DNA of 64,000 nt from Bacillota bacterium (GCA_023395555.1 JAEWYQ010000049.1:19567-83566), one strand, 5' to 3'. Positions 16,473 through 25,441 are shown, counted from the stretch's first letter. Notes: generated by a model not told the origin, from the letters alone. A program made the numbers and translations.

Positions 16473-16841
16473 ATGATACAGGCTGAGACCAGACTTAGAG
16501 TTGCCGACAATACCGGTGCAAAAGAACTGCTTTGCATTCGAGTGCTGGGCGGATCAACCAGAAGATATGCTAATATAGGCGATATCATTGTTGCTTCGGT
16601 TAAAGATGCAACACCAGGCGGTGTTGTTAAGAAGGGCGATGTAGTTAAGGCTGTTGTGGTTCGTACCGTAAAAGGAGCGCGCCGTAAGGACGGTTCCTAT
16701 ATTAGATTTGATGAGAATGCTGCCGTAATTATTAAGGAAGACAAGAACCCGAAGGGAACACGTATCTTTGGGCCGGTAGCGAGAGAATTAAGAGAGAAAC
16801 AATTCATGAAAATCGTTTCTTTAGCACCAGAAGTATTATAG
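16473..16841 (+). CDS. rplN: Ribosomal protein L14
   Basis: The 122-residue protein starts [22 protein letters not shown] and contains [12 protein letters not shown] and the C-terminal [10 protein letters not shown] signature of L14, which forms a bridge to 16S rRNA h14. AAAGGAG precedes the ATG. In the enteric system the spc operon begins at this gene; no separate promoter is evident here. Confidence 0.97.
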   Translation: MIQAETRLRVADNTGAKELLCIRVLGGSTRRYANIGDIIVASVKDATPGGVVKKGDVVKAVVVRTVKGARRKDGSYIRFDENAAVIIKEDKNPKGTRIFGPVARELREKQFMKIVSLAPEVL

Positions 16842-16855
16842 GGAGGTGTCAACGG

Positions 16856-17173
16856 ATGGCAACGATGAAAATCAAAAAAAATGATACCGTGAAGATTATC
16901 ACCGGTAAGGATAAAGGCAAAGAAGGCAAGGTTATCGCTGTTACCGACGGAAAGCTTTTAGTGGAAGGCGTTAACATGATCTCCAAGCACAGCAAAGCGA
17001 GCCAGAAGAACCCGAAGGGTGGAATTACCCATCAGGAAGCGCCGATCGATGCATCAAACGTTATGTATGTCCATAAGGGCAAACCTACCAGAGTTGGTTT
17101 TGCAACAATCGAAACCAAGAAGGGCCTGAAGAAGGTACGTGTTGCAAAGAGCAATGGCGATGTGATTGATTAA
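16856..17173 (+). CDS. rplX: Ribosomal protein L24
   Basis: The 105-residue protein starts [21 protein letters not shown], the KOW motif of L24, an assembly-initiator protein of the 50S subunit. GGGAGGTG precedes the ATG. Follows rplN by 14 bases. Confidence 0.97.
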   Translation: MATMKIKKNDTVKIITGKDKGKEGKVIAVTDGKLLVEGVNMISKHSKASQKNPKGGITHQEAPIDASNVMYVHKGKPTRVGFATIETKKGLKKVRVAKSNGDVID

Positions 17174-17195
17174 TTGAGGGAGGAGGACAAAAAGC

Positions 17196-17735
17196 GTGGC
17201 TAGATTAAAAGAGTTTTATAATAATGAAATAGTAGCCGGCATGATGAAAAAGTTCGGATATAAGAACTTAATGGAAGTGCCGAAGTTAAATAAAATTGTA
17301 ATCAACATGGGTGTTGGCGAAGCCAAGGACAATGCCAAGGTATTAGAGTCAGCAGTCAAGGATCTGGAGATCATTGCCGGTCAGAAGGCTGTGATCACCA
17401 AAGCAAAGAAGTCTGTTGCGAACTTCAAGCTCAGAGAAGGTATGTCAATCGGCTGCAAGGTAACGCTTCGCGGCGAAAAGATGTATGAGTTTGCAGATCG
17501 TCTGATCAACTTATCCCTCCCCCGCGTACGTGACTTTAGAGGAATTAACCCCAACGCATTTGACGGCAGAGGAAATTACGCCCTTGGTATCAAGGAGCAG
17601 TTAATCTTCCCTGAGATCGAATATGATAAGGTAGACAAGGTAAGAGGTATGGATATCATCTTTGTTACCACTGCAAAGACTGATGAAGAGGCACGGGAGC
17701 TGTTAACCCAGTTCGGCATGCCGTTTAGAAAATAG
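17196..17735 (+). CDS. rplE: Ribosomal protein L5
   Basis: The 179-residue protein contains [32 protein letters not shown] and [11 protein letters not shown], all L5 signatures; L5 binds 5S rRNA and the P-site tRNA. It starts at a GTG (17196) with GGGAGGAGG upstream. Length is normal. Confidence 0.97.
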   Translation: MARLKEFYNNEIVAGMMKKFGYKNLMEVPKLNKIVINMGVGEAKDNAKVLESAVKDLEIIAGQKAVITKAKKSVANFKLREGMSIGCKVTLRGEKMYEFADRLINLSLPRVRDFRGINPNAFDGRGNYALGIKEQLIFPEIEYDKVDKVRGMDIIFVTTAKTDEEARELLTQFGMPFRK

Positions 17736-17748
17736 AGGAGGTATTTCC

Positions 17749-17934
17749 ATGGCTAAAACGTCAATGAAGATAAAGCAACAACGTACGCAGAAATTCTCCA
17801 CTAGGGAATACAGCCGCTGCAGGATCTGTGGCCGTCCCCATGCGTATTTAAGAAAATACGGCATCTGCAGAATTTGTTTCCGCGAGTTAGCGTACAAAGG
17901 ACAGATACCAGGCGTGAAGAAAGCAAGCTGGTAA
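17749..17934 (+). CDS. rpsN: Ribosomal protein S14, zinc-binding type
   Basis: The 61-residue protein is the short four-cysteine form of S14: CRIC and CRIC pairs about 12 residues apart bind one zinc. This C+ form is replaced by a zinc-free paralogue during zinc starvation in some Firmicutes; no such paralogue is in the window. GGAGG precedes the ATG. Confidence 0.97.
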   Translation: MAKTSMKIKQQRTQKFSTREYSRCRICGRPHAYLRKYGICRICFRELAYKGQIPGVKKASW

Positions 17935-17958
17935 GAGTTAAGAAAGGAGGCAACTGAA

Positions 17959-18360
17959 ATGACAATGAGCGATCCCATTGCAGATATGCTTACAAGAATC
18001 CGTAATGCAAATACTGCGAAACATGATACAGTAGATATCCCTGCTTCTAAGATGAAAATTGCTATTGCCGATATCCTCGTTAGGGAAGGTTATATCAGGA
18101 AGTACGAGATTGAAGAGATGGAAAGCTACAAGACCATCCATGTTACATTAAAGTACGGCAAAGATAAAAATGTTAAGATCATCACCGGCTTAAAGAGAAT
18201 CTCCAAGCCCGGTCTGAGAGTATATGCGAATAAAGAGAATCTTCCTAAGGTTCTTGGTGGTTTAGGTATCGCAATTATTTCAACCAATAAAGGTATTATT
18301 ACCGATAAGGAAGCCAGAGAGCTGAACGTAGGCGGAGAGGTACTGGCGTTTATCTGGTAG
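17959..18360 (+). CDS. rpsH: Ribosomal protein S8
   Basis: The 133-residue protein starts [18 protein letters not shown] and ends with the conserved [10 protein letters not shown]8 binds the central 16S domain and, in enteric bacteria, represses the spc operon by binding its mRNA. AAAGGAGG precedes the ATG. It is followed by an unusual 259-base gap holding a duplicated structured element. Confidence 0.97.
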   Translation: MTMSDPIADMLTRIRNANTAKHDTVDIPASKMKIAIADILVREGYIRKYEIEEMESYKTIHVTLKYGKDKNVKIITGLKRISKPGLRVYANKENLPKVLGGLGIAIISTNKGIITDKEARELNVGGEVLAFIW

Positions 18361-18552
18361 TAACCAAAAATCAGCCGGTTCTGCTGATTTAGTCTTGCGG
18401 AGCAAGACGTACTGACGAAGTCAGTTGGTTACGGACAACGAGCAAAAGCGAAGCTTTTGTGAGTTGGGGCAAAAATCAGCCGGTTCTGCTGATTTAGTCT
18501 TGCGGAGCAAGACGTACTGATGAAGTCAGTTGGTTACGGACAACGAGCAAAA
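18360..18552 (+). repeat. Duplicated 83-bp multi-hairpin element between rpsH and rplF
   Basis: Copy 1 is 18365-18447 and copy 2 is 18470-18552 (offset 105), with a single mismatch (C18416 vs T18521). Each copy holds AAATCAGC with GCTGATTT, GTCTTGC with GCAAGAC over a GGA loop, and ACTGAC (or ACTGAT) with GTCAGT over a GAA loop. In copy 1, GTAACCA (18360-18366) and TGGTTAC (18426-18432) close these three hairpins into a cloverleaf-like fold; copy 2 lacks the left closing arm. A fourth hairpin (18442-18460, GAA loop) stands between the copies. No coding frame is seen. Confidence 0.85.
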
Positions 18553-18619
18553 CAAAGTGTAACAGAGTAAGACGATACAAGTAGAACGATACACATAGAA
18601 CGAATTAGGAGGTGCGGGC

Positions 18620-19162
18620 ATGTCACGTATAGGAAGAATGCCTATCGCTATTCCTGCAGGTGTAACTGTAGATATAGCAGAAAATAACAAAGTGACCGTT
18701 AAGGGTCCCAAGGGAACGTTGGAGAGAGTGTTACCTGCCGAGATGCAGCTCAAGCTGGAAGGCGCAGAGCTGGTTGTTACCAGACCCAACGATTTGAAGA
18801 GAATGAAGTCTTTACACGGCCTTACCAGAACCCTGATTGCCAACATGGTAGTCGGTGTGACGGAAGGATACCAGAAGGTACTGGAGATCAACGGTGTCGG
18901 TTACAGAGCGGCAAAGGCCGGCAAAGAGCTGACCCTTACCCTGGGTTATTCCCATCCGGTAGTTATGGTTGATCCGGAAGGTCTGGAATCCATCATGGAA
19001 GGTCAGAATAAGATTATTGTAAAAGGTATTGATAAAGAGAAGGTTGGCCAATACGCCGCTGAAATCAGAGCAAAGAGAGAGCCGGAGCCTTACAAGGGCA
19101 AGGGAATTAAGTATGCTGATGAGGTGATCAGACGTAAGGTTGGTAAGACCGGTAAGAAATAA
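18620..19162 (+). CDS. rplF: Ribosomal protein L6
   Basis: The 180-residue protein starts [19 protein letters not shown] and has two L6 domains, ending with [19 protein letters not shown], the conserved signature. L6 lies near the sarcin-ricin loop and factor-binding site. AGGAGGTG precedes the ATG. The repeat-rich gap upstream is long for this operon. Confidence 0.97.
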   Translation: MSRIGRMPIAIPAGVTVDIAENNKVTVKGPKGTLERVLPAEMQLKLEGAELVVTRPNDLKRMKSLHGLTRTLIANMVVGVTEGYQKVLEINGVGYRAAKAGKELTLTLGYSHPVVMVDPEGLESIMEGQNKIIVKGIDKEKVGQYAAEIRAKREPEPYKGKGIKYADEVIRRKVGKTGKK

Positions 19163-19179
19163 GGGAGGAGTGAAAACAA

Positions 19180-19548
19180 ATGGTTAGTAAAGTATCGAGA
19201 TCAGAAGTTCGTGTTAAGAAGCATTTAAAATTACGTAATCGTTTCACAGGTACTCCTGAGAGACCGCGTTTGGCTGTGTTCAGAAGCAACAACCATATGT
19301 ACGCCCAGATCATAGATGATTCCGTTGGTCATACTTTAGTTGCAGCCTCCACGCTTGAGAAAGATGTTAAGGCTGAGCTTTCCAAGACAAATGACGTAGC
19401 TGCAGCTGCTTATTTAGGCACTGTAATTGCGAAGAAAGCATTGGAAAAAGGCATTAAAGCTGTTGTCTTTGACAGAGGTGGCTTCATATATCAGGGAAAG
19501 ATCAAGGCATTAGCAGACGCAGCCCGCGAAGCTGGTCTGGAATTCTAA
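19180..19548 (+). CDS. rplR: Ribosomal protein L18
   Basis: The 122-residue protein includes [20 protein letters not shown] and the C-terminal [25 protein letters not shown] region of L18, which brings 5S rRNA into the 50S subunit with L5. GGGAGG precedes the ATG; it lies 17 bases after rplF. Confidence 0.97.
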   Translation: MVSKVSRSEVRVKKHLKLRNRFTGTPERPRLAVFRSNNHMYAQIIDDSVGHTLVAASTLEKDVKAELSKTNDVAAAAYLGTVIAKKALEKGIKAVVFDRGGFIYQGKIKALADAAREAGLEF

Positions 19549-19564
19549 GCAAGGAGGAAAATAC

Positions 19565-20074
19565 ATGAAACGAACACTCGTTGATGCCAGTCAATTAGAA
19601 TTAGAAGATAAAGTTGTAGCCATCAAGCGTGTAACCAAGGTTGTAAAGGGCGGACGTAATTTCAGATTTACAGCATTGGTTGTGGTTGGTGATAAGAACG
19701 GACACGTAGGTGCCGGTCTGGGCAAGGCCACAGAAATTCCCGAAGCAATCCGCAAGGGAAAGGAAGACGCTATCAAGAAGCTGATCACTCTTCCGTTAGA
19801 CGAGAACGGCAGTGTGCCCCATGACTTTATCGGTAAATTCGGCAGCGCTACCGTGCTGCTTAAGCGTTCCCCCGAAGGTACCGGCGTTATCGCAGGAGGT
19901 CCTGCCCGTAACGTACTTGAGCTTGCCGGAGTGAAGAATATCCGTACCAAGTCTCTGGGTTCCAACAACAAGCAGAACGTAGTTCTTGCTACCCTGGATG
20001 GTTTGAGCCAGCTGAAGACACCGGAGGAAGTAGCGAAGCTGCGCGGAATCCCGGTGGAGCAGTTAACCAGGTAA
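19565..20074 (+). CDS. rpsE: Ribosomal protein S5
   Basis: The 169-residue protein has the N-terminal dsRNA-binding-like fold ([19 protein letters not shown]) and the C-terminal GNKGVIAGG-like loop (here [18 protein letters not shown]) of S5, involved in decoding fidelity; the family's spectinomycin loop is intact in appearance. AAGGAGG precedes the ATG. Confidence 0.97.
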   Translation: MKRTLVDASQLELEDKVVAIKRVTKVVKGGRNFRFTALVVVGDKNGHVGAGLGKATEIPEAIRKGKEDAIKKLITLPLDENGSVPHDFIGKFGSATVLLKRSPEGTGVIAGGPARNVLELAGVKNIRTKSLGSNNKQNVVLATLDGLSQLKTPEEVAKLRGIPVEQLTR

Positions 20075-20093
20075 TAACTTAATTAAAATGTCA

Positions 20094-20147
20094 GTCTGAA
20101 AGTCAGAGACTTTCAGACGGCAAATTTGTGCCGCTGCACAAGTTTGC
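20094..20147 (+). other. Twin intercistronic hairpins between rpsE and rpmD
   Basis: Hairpin 1: GTCTGAAAGTC (20094-20104) with GACTTTCAGAC (20108-20118) over an AGA triloop, perfect over 11 bp. Hairpin 2: GCAAATTTGTGC (20120-20131) with GCACAAGTTTGC (20136-20147), 12 pairs including one wobble, over CGCT. They are adjacent and end 27 bases before the rpmD ATG; no T run. Confidence 0.7.
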
Positions 20148-20174
20148 AGGTATTGGCAGAATGGAGGATTATAA

Positions 20175-20357
20175 ATGGCGGATAAATTAAAAATAACCTT
20201 AGTAAAATCCACTATCGGTGCCATTCCCAAGCATAGAGCAACTGTTGAGGCATTGGGGTTAAGAAAAACCAATAAATCCGTTGAAATGCCGGATAACGCG
20301 GCTGTAAGGGGAATGATTGCCCAGGTGAAGCATTTAGTTAAGGTTGAAGAAATATAA
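20175..20357 (+). CDS. rpmD: Ribosomal protein L30
   Basis: The 60-residue protein reads [20 protein letters not shown] then [10 protein letters not shown], the diagnostic L30 segments. GGAGG precedes the ATG. L30 is small and dispensable in some bacteria. It follows the twin hairpins after rpsE. Confidence 0.96.
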   Translation: MADKLKITLVKSTIGAIPKHRATVEALGLRKTNKSVEMPDNAAVRGMIAQVKHLVKVEEI

Positions 20358-20382
20358 TTGCTGAAAGAAGGAGGTGCACGAC

Positions 20383-20823
20383 ATGAATTTATCAGAATTG
20401 AAACCGTCAGCCGGTTCCAGACAGAGTGATAATTTCAGAAGAGGACGCGGCCACGGCTCGGGTAACGGCAAGACAGCCGGTAAGGGTCATAAAGGCCAGA
20501 AGGCTCGTTCCGGAGCTCCCAGAGTTGGATTTGAAGGCGGTCAGATGCCTTTGTACAGAAGAATTCCGAAACGTGGTTTCACGAACAGAAACACAAAAGA
20601 AATTGTTGCAATTAATGTAGATATGTTAAATAGATTTGATGATGGTGCAGCTGTAACAGTTGAGTCGCTCATTGAAGCAGGTGTGATCAAAAACCCGAAG
20701 GATGGAGTTAAGATCCTTGGAAACGGAGAACTTACCAAGAAGCTGGATGTTAAGGTTAACGCTTTCAGCGCAGGCGCTGTCGAGAAAATACAGGCTCTTG
20801 GTGGAAAAGCTGAGGTGATCTAA
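20383..20823 (+). CDS. rplO: Ribosomal protein L15
   Basis: The 146-residue protein starts [14 protein letters not shown] and has the Gly/Lys-rich extended tail [20 protein letters not shown] plus the LPKRGF-like RIPKRGF. The ATG at 20383 has AAGGAGGTG; an ATG nine bases earlier is too close. Its stop overlaps the secY start (TAATG). Confidence 0.97.
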   Translation: MNLSELKPSAGSRQSDNFRRGRGHGSGNGKTAGKGHKGQKARSGAPRVGFEGGQMPLYRRIPKRGFTNRNTKEIVAINVDMLNRFDDGAAVTVESLIEAGVIKNPKDGVKILGNGELTKKLDVKVNAFSAGAVEKIQALGGKAEVI

Positions 20824-22145
20824 TGCTTAAAACATTGCGAAATGCCTTTAAAGTTAAGGATATAAGAAACAGACTGATCTACACCTTGATTGCTCTTATT
20901 GTTGTTAGACTGGGAAGCTTGCTTCCCGCTCCGGCAATTAGCGGGGAGGTGACCAGCCAGTTATTCAACCGGGAATCCCTGGATTTCTTTAATGCGCTAA
21001 CTGGTGGCTCCTTAGCGAATATGTCAATTTTCGCACTTAGTATTACACCGTATATCTCATCCTCCATCATCATTCAGCTTTTGACAATTGCGATCCCCAA
21101 GCTGGAGGAAATGCAAAAAGAAGGCGAAGATGGCAGGAAGAAGCTCAATGAACTGACCCGTTATCTCACAGTAGGCCTGGCAGTAGTAGAATCCGCGGCA
21201 ATGGCAATTGGCTTCGGTAATTCCGGCTACCTGAACGGCGGCCTGACCTTCACCAATGTGGTAATGATCGTTGCATCCCTGACAGCCGGTTCTGCTTTCC
21301 TGATGTGGGTAGGCGAGAAAATTACACAAAATGGTGTGGGAAATGGTATCTCAATCATATTAACAATTAACATTATCTCTACGATGCCCAGAGACTTTAT
21401 CAGCTTATTCCAGACCTATATTATTGGAAAGCCTGTGGTATCGGCTATTCTTGCTGCGCTGGTTATTGCGGCAGTGGTATTGGCAACCGTTGTATTTGTT
21501 ATCGTATTGCAGAATGCGGAGAGAAAGATACCGGTTACCTATGCAAAGAAGGTACAGGGAAGAAAGATGGTCGGTGGACAAACCTCCCATATTCCGTTAA
21601 AGGTGAATACGGCCGGCGTTATCCCCGTAATCTTTGCAAGCTCCCTGATGTCCTTCCCTATCGTGGTGGCATCCTTCTTTAATGTATATCCGGCAAGAGC
21701 ATATTTCTGGCCGAAAGTACTGAAGGTTCTGAGCCATAACAGCTGGTTCGTTACAAAGAGCTGGGGAGACTTCAAGTATACCATTGGTGTGCTGCTGTAT
21801 ATTGCTCTGACTATTTTCTTTGCTTATTTCTATACTTCCATCACCTTTAATCCGATTGAAGTATCCAATAACATGAAGAAGCAGGGCGGCTTCATCCCTG
21901 GTATCCGTCCCGGCAAGCCTACGACAGAATATCTGACCAGAGTTCTGAACAATATTATCTTTATTGGAGCGGTAGGGCTGACGATAGTTGCGCTGATTCC
22001 CGTTGTATTCTCAGGGATATTCAATGCCAGCTTCAGCTTCGGCGGAACCTCAATCATCATTATTGTCGGTGTTATTATCGAGACAATTAAGCAGATTGAA
22101 TCCCAGCTGCTGGTACGCCACTATAAAGGATTTTTGAGTGACTAA
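20823..22145 (+). CDS. secY: Protein translocase subunit SecY
   Basis: The 440-residue protein has ten membrane helices and SecY landmarks: GSLLPAPAIS plug region, NGVGNGISIIL, the AERKIPVTYAKKVQGR cytoplasmic loop, and GFIPGIRPGKPT. It forms the protein-conducting channel with SecE and SecG. Its start overlaps the rplO stop by one base, which is the normal position in the spc operon. A 215-base structured gap follows. Confidence 0.98.
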   Translation: MLKTLRNAFKVKDIRNRLIYTLIALIVVRLGSLLPAPAISGEVTSQLFNRESLDFFNALTGGSLANMSIFALSITPYISSSIIIQLLTIAIPKLEEMQKEGEDGRKKLNELTRYLTVGLAVVESAAMAIGFGNSGYLNGGLTFTNVVMIVASLTAGSAFLMWVGEKITQNGVGNGISIILTINIISTMPRDFISLFQTYIIGKPVVSAILAALVIAAVVLATVVFVIVLQNAERKIPVTYAKKVQGRKMVGGQTSHIPLKVNTAGVIPVIFASSLMSFPIVVASFFNVYPARAYFWPKVLKVLSHNSWFVTKSWGDFKYTIGVLLYIALTIFFAYFYTSITFNPIEVSNNMKKQGGFIPGIRPGKPTTEYLTRVLNNIIFIGAVGLTIVALIPVVFSGIFNASFSFGGTSIIIIVGVIIETIKQIESQLLVRHYKGFLSD

Positions 22146-22155
22146 TAAAATGCTT

Positions 22156-22307
22156 AGGGTGTTTTTTGACACCCTGGTCGTTTCATTCCGCTGTGAAGAT
22201 TATGAACGGTTTTACAAATAACCTGTGACTGCCGGAGAGCGGCATTGTCCTATGAGGGGAATGCTGTCCGTCTTCGGCAGAAAACAGGTTCCAAAGCTGT
22301 AAAACCG
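22156..22307 (+). other. Nested long-range hairpin between secY and adk
   Basis: After a small hairpin (AGGGTGT 22156-22162 with ACACCCT 22169-22175), three stems nest: CGGTTTTACA (22207-22216) with TGTAAAACCG (22298-22307), AACCTGT (22220-22226) with ACAGGTT (22284-22290), and CTGCCG (22229-22234) with CGGCAG (22275-22280), with further GCATT/AATGC pairing inside. The adk Shine-Dalgarno lies outside. It is probably a folded RNA separating secY from adk-map; no T run, so not a simple terminator. Confidence 0.65.
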
Positions 22308-22360
22308 GCATAATATGTCGCAGCGGGATATTTTAGTAGTAAGAAAGGCATGGTTATTCT

Positions 22361-23005
22361 ATGAAAATAATTATGTTAGGGGCGCCCGGCGCAGGCAAGG
22401 GTACCCAGGCAAAGAGACTGGCTGCAAAATATGGCATCCCCCATATTTCTACGGGGGACATTTTCCGCGCCAACATTAAGAACGGAACAGAACTGGGACA
22501 AAAGGCGAAGGTCTTCATGGATCAGGGGCTTTTAGTTCCGGATGAGCTGGTAGTGGATCTGATCATGGACCGCTTCCAGGAGCCGGATTGTGAAAACGGC
22601 TATGTTCTGGATGGGTTTCCAAGGACAATTCCCCAGGCAAAGGCTCTTGATGCAGCGCTGGCCGGGAAGAATGATGCGGTGGAATATGCCATTGATGTGG
22701 ATGTTCCGGATGAGACAATTATCAGCCGTATGTCAGGCAGAAGAGCCTGTGTGGCTTGCGGAGCGACATATCATCTGGTTACCATTCCTCCCAGGAAAGA
22801 GGGAATCTGTGATGTCTGCCAGGCAGAGCTGATTCTGCGGGATGATGACAAGCCGGAGACGGTGGAAAAGCGTCTTAAGGTATATCATGAGCAGACCCAG
22901 CCGTTAATCGATTATTACAAAGAAAAAGGTATCTTAAGATCCATTGACGGAACCAGAAGTCCGGAAGATACATTTTCCGATATTATTGGTATTGTGGAAA
23001 GATAG
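22361..23005 (+). CDS. adk: Adenylate kinase
   Basis: The 214-residue protein has the P-loop GAPGAGKGTQ at 7-16, the NMP-binding ISTGDIFR segment, DGFPRT, and a long LID with four cysteines (CVACG and CDVCQ) that would hold a structural zinc, as in Gram-positive adenylate kinases. It converts ATP plus AMP to 2 ADP. AAAGG lies upstream. Position between secY and map is the usual Firmicutes order. Confidence 0.97.
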   Translation: MKIIMLGAPGAGKGTQAKRLAAKYGIPHISTGDIFRANIKNGTELGQKAKVFMDQGLLVPDELVVDLIMDRFQEPDCENGYVLDGFPRTIPQAKALDAALAGKNDAVEYAIDVDVPDETIISRMSGRRACVACGATYHLVTIPPRKEGICDVCQAELILRDDDKPETVEKRLKVYHEQTQPLIDYYKEKGILRSIDGTRSPEDTFSDIIGIVER

Positions 23006-23076
23006 GTTGAAATTTGTGTGCTGCCGAAACCTGCAAGGCTGCGGCAGCGAGATGGTTAATGAAAGAGGGAGATTGC

Positions 23077-23826
23077 GTGGCTATTCATATTAAATCCGGA
23101 AAAGAAATCGAGCTGATGCGGGAATCCGGAAGGATTCTGGCGAGTGTACTGAAGGAGCTGACGGCGATGGTCCGGCCGGGAATATCAACACTTGATATTG
23201 ACAAGAGATGTGCCGAACTGATCAAAGGATATCACTGCATCCCTTCCTTTCTTAATTATAATGGTTATCCTGCTTCCGTATGTGTCTCCGTGAACAGTGA
23301 AGTAGTGCATGGGATACCCAGCAAAAACAGAATTCTGCGGGAGGGCGATATTGTAAGCCTGGACTGTGGTGTTATCTACCAGGGATTTCATTCGGATGCC
23401 GCCAGGACAGTAGGAGTGGGACAGATATCCAAGGAGGCCGCAAGGCTGATTGAGGTCACACAGGAAAGCTTTTACGAGGGGATCAGGTATGCGAAGGAAG
23501 GTCATCATTTGCATGAGATCTCGGAAGCAATTCAGACCTATGTAGAGGCCCATGGCTATTCGGTGGTCCGGGATCTGGTGGGGCACGGAGTAGGGACGCA
23601 GCTTCACGAAGAACCCCAGATACCCAACTTCAGACAGAAGCGCAGAGGCCCCAGGCTGACAGCCGGTATGACCCTTGCCATCGAACCTATGGTGAATGAG
23701 GGAAGGTATGATGTGTACTGGGAAGACGATGACTGGACGGTAGTGACTGCGGACGGATCTCTTTCGGCTCATTATGAGAATACGGTACTGATTACCGACG
23801 GCGAACCCGAGCTGTTTACAGTATAG
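23077..23826 (+). CDS. map: Methionine aminopeptidase, type I
   Basis: The 249-residue pita-bread protein has the five metal ligands in family context: LDCGV, HSDAART, GHGVG, AIEPM and YENTV. It removes the initiator methionine. The GTG at 23077 has AGAGGGA upstream; the longer frame from 23014 lacks one and reads like non-coding sequence. Together with adk and infA it forms the translation-linked tail of the spc operon. Confidence 0.96.
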   Translation: MAIHIKSGKEIELMRESGRILASVLKELTAMVRPGISTLDIDKRCAELIKGYHCIPSFLNYNGYPASVCVSVNSEVVHGIPSKNRILREGDIVSLDCGVIYQGFHSDAARTVGVGQISKEAARLIEVTQESFYEGIRYAKEGHHLHEISEAIQTYVEAHGYSVVRDLVGHGVGTQLHEEPQIPNFRQKRRGPRLTAGMTLAIEPMVNEGRYDVYWEDDDWTVVTADGSLSAHYENTVLITDGEPELFTV

Positions 23827-23878
23827 ACATACTGATATATGTTGCATACTGACAATTAAGAAATAAAGGTTATCCTGC

Positions 23879-24166
23879 ATGAGTAATGAAATTATAACCG
23901 GCGGCTTTGCCGTATCGGCAGCGGGGCACGACTCCGGTAAATATTATGTCATATTTTATATGGATCAGGAATATGTATATTTAGTGGACGGAAAAATCAG
24001 AACTCTGGATCGTCCGAAGAAAAAGAAAAAGCTCCACATCCGGATGCTCTCTGAGATGGACCGGAGCCTTGCTGAGAAGATTAGGAATCAGACGGTGAAA
24101 AATGAAGAAATAAAGAGAGCAATCAAACTGCTGCAACGTGGAAAATCAGATAAGGAGGTTGAATAA
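23879..24166 (+). CDS. KOW-domain RNA-binding protein (L14e/L6e/L27e-like)
   Basis: The 95-residue basic protein has a KOW-like beta barrel in its first 45 residues ([19 protein letters not shown]) followed by a poly-lysine stretch ([11 protein letters not shown]) and an amphipathic helix. It matches the clostridial family annotated as homologues of archaeal/eukaryotic L14e/L6e/L27e. It lies between map and infA and its stop overlaps the infA ATG, so it is made together with IF1. A ribosome- or RNA-binding role is likely; its exact site is not known to me. Confidence 0.8.
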   Translation: MSNEIITGGFAVSAAGHDSGKYYVIFYMDQEYVYLVDGKIRTLDRPKKKKKLHIRMLSEMDRSLAEKIRNQTVKNEEIKRAIKLLQRGKSDKEVE

Positions 24167-24384
24167 TGTCTAAAACCGATGTTGTTGAAATTGAAGGCAC
24201 AGTAATTGAAAAATTACCGAATGCAATGTTCCAGGTTGAACTTGAGAACGGACACAGAGTGCTTGCGCATATCAGCGGAAAGCTTCGCATGAATTTCATT
24301 AAGATTGTACCCGGTGATAAGGTGACACTGGAGTTGTCTCCCTATGATTTGACCAAGGGCAGAATTATTTGGCGTGATAAATAG
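24166..24384 (+). CDS. infA: Translation initiation factor IF-1
   Basis: The 72-residue OB-fold protein reads [20 protein letters not shown] then [12 protein letters not shown], diagnostic of IF1, which blocks the A site during initiation. AAGGAGG lies in the end of the preceding gene, and its ATG overlaps that stop by one base. Confidence 0.98.
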   Translation: MSKTDVVEIEGTVIEKLPNAMFQVELENGHRVLAHISGKLRMNFIKIVPGDKVTLELSPYDLTKGRIIWRDK

Positions 24385-24431
24385 AAGAAATGAACTGGAT
24401 TTTTTGCGAAGTAATTCGCATAAAATATTAC

Positions 24432-24460
24432 TTGCTATTATTTGACTGTAATGTTATAAT
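24432..24460 (+). promoter_or_regulatory. Internal promoter before rpmJ
   Basis: TTGCTA and TATAAT are separated by 17 bases, 34 bases before the rpmJ GTG. It would supply rpmJ and the alpha-operon genes independently of the S10 promoter. Confidence 0.7.
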
Positions 24461-24494
24461 AGTAAACGGACTTTTTTGAAAGGGGTGAATTACT

Positions 24495-24608
24495 GTGAAA
24501 GTAAGGTCATCAGTAAAACCGATTTGCGAAAAATGCAAAATCATTAAAAGAAAGGGTTCTATCCGCGTTATCTGCGAGAATCCGAAACACAAACAAAGAC
24601 AAGGCTAA
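24495..24608 (+). CDS. rpmJ: Ribosomal protein L36
   Basis: The 37-residue protein reads [20 protein letters not shown] and has the C-x2-C...C...H zinc ribbon (C11, C14, C27, H32) of the C+ L36 form. It starts at a GTG at 24495 with AAAGGGGTG upstream. Its normal place is between infA and rpsM. A 412-base gap with hairpins follows. Confidence 0.95.
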   Translation: MKVRSSVKPICEKCKIIKRKGSIRVICENPKHKQRQG

Positions 24609-24611
24609 TAT

Positions 24612-24651
24612 ACAATAGTTCGAGTGCCGCTTAGCATCTCGTTATTGTTTT
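24612..24651 (+). terminator. Probable terminator or attenuator after rpmJ
   Basis: ACAAT (24612-24616) with ATTGT (24644-24648) and CGAGTGC (24621-24627) with GCA plus CTCG (24634-24641, one bulge) form a hairpin followed by TTTTAT. Readthrough into rpsM is possible. Confidence 0.5.
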
Positions 24652-24684
24652 ATATACTCTAGTTCTTGCTTTTTGTGTTACAAT

Positions 24685-25020
24685 CCTCCGGCCTTTCGTT
24701 CCCATAAGGAAGAAAGCAGACCGGAACATTGTGATATTGTGGACAGCCTGGGTCGGCCCATCTAACCGTACCTCACTGTCTTAAGAACCGTGCCGTCATC
24801 ATGGATTCTTAGCTGCAAGTGGATTGTCTTGCCAGTCACAATTTAAAGCGGCTGATTAATGCAACGATAAAGCTGTTGCATAGCAACGATTAAACTGTTG
24901 CATAGCAACGCCTGAGTCCGTTGCATAACAACGTCTGTTTTGCAGATGTTGCGGTGCGGAATAAGCTTCCTTGCTTATTCATCGCAGACAAACAAATATT
25001 TTTGGAGGTGTAGAAAACAC
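24685..25020 (+). repeat. Structured rpsM leader with 22-bp tandem hairpin repeats
   Basis: No gene is seen here. A hairpin at about 24685-24724 (TCCGG and CTTTC arms) is followed by a tandem array at 24861-24932: units of about 22-23 bp beginning GCAAC and ending GTTGCATA, three to four copies. GTTGC with GCAAC over an ATA loop forms at 24875-24887 and 24897-24909; the third copy (24920-24932) has one mismatch. Then GAATAAGC (24959-24966) pairs with GCTTATTC (24973-24980) just before the rpsM Shine-Dalgarno. Confidence 0.7.
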
Positions 25021-25389
25021 ATGGCTCGTATCAGTGGTGTAGATTTACCTAGAGAGAAACGTGTAGAAATCGGACTTACCTATATTTATGGTATCGGCAG
25101 GGCAAGCTCGAATCGTATTCTTAAAGAGGCAAATGTTAGTCCTGACACTCGTGTCAGAGATTTAACCGACGAAGAAGTAGGCAGAATTCGTGATATAATT
25201 GATGAGTCCCAGCAGGTAGAGGGTGATTTAAGAAGAGAAATCGCTCTTAATATTAAGAGACTGCAGGAAATCGGATGCTACAGAGGTATCCGTCATAGAA
25301 AGGGACTTCCGGTTCGCGGTCAGAAGACCAAGACCAATGCCAGAACAAGAAAAGGTCCCAGAAGAACGGTTGCTAACAAGAAGAAGTAA
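25021..25389 (+). CDS. rpsM: Ribosomal protein S13
   Basis: The 122-residue protein starts [19 protein letters not shown] and ends with the basic tail [10 protein letters not shown]. It has the helix-two-turn-helix and [17 protein letters not shown] signature of S13, which contacts the P-site tRNA and bridges to L5. GGAGGTG precedes the ATG at 25021. First gene of the alpha operon. Confidence 0.97.
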   Translation: MARISGVDLPREKRVEIGLTYIYGIGRASSNRILKEANVSPDTRVRDLTDEEVGRIRDIIDESQQVEGDLRREIALNIKRLQEIGCYRGIRHRKGLPVRGQKTKTNARTRKGPRRTVANKKK

Positions 25390-25406
25390 TTCCGGCAGCG
25401 GGAGGC

Positions 25407-25441
25407 AGCAAGTGGTTGAAAACAATTCACTTGTGCTTTTT
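25407..25441 (+). other. Terminator-like hairpin between rpsM and rpsK
   Basis: AGCAAGTG (25407-25414) and TTG (25416-25418) pair with CAA and CACTTG-T-GC (25428-25436), followed by TTTTTA. Since rpsK to rplQ follow without another good promoter, it is likely a partial attenuator. Confidence 0.45.

Noticed and set aside
18360..18432. tRNA-like cloverleaf
   Set aside because: Stem lengths and three-base loops do not match any tRNA; there is no anticodon loop, T-loop motif or CCA-type end.
24861..24932. CRISPR-like short tandem repeats
   Set aside because: Units of 22-23 bp are directly adjacent with no spacers, no cas genes are near, and the pattern is explained by hairpin repeats in a leader.
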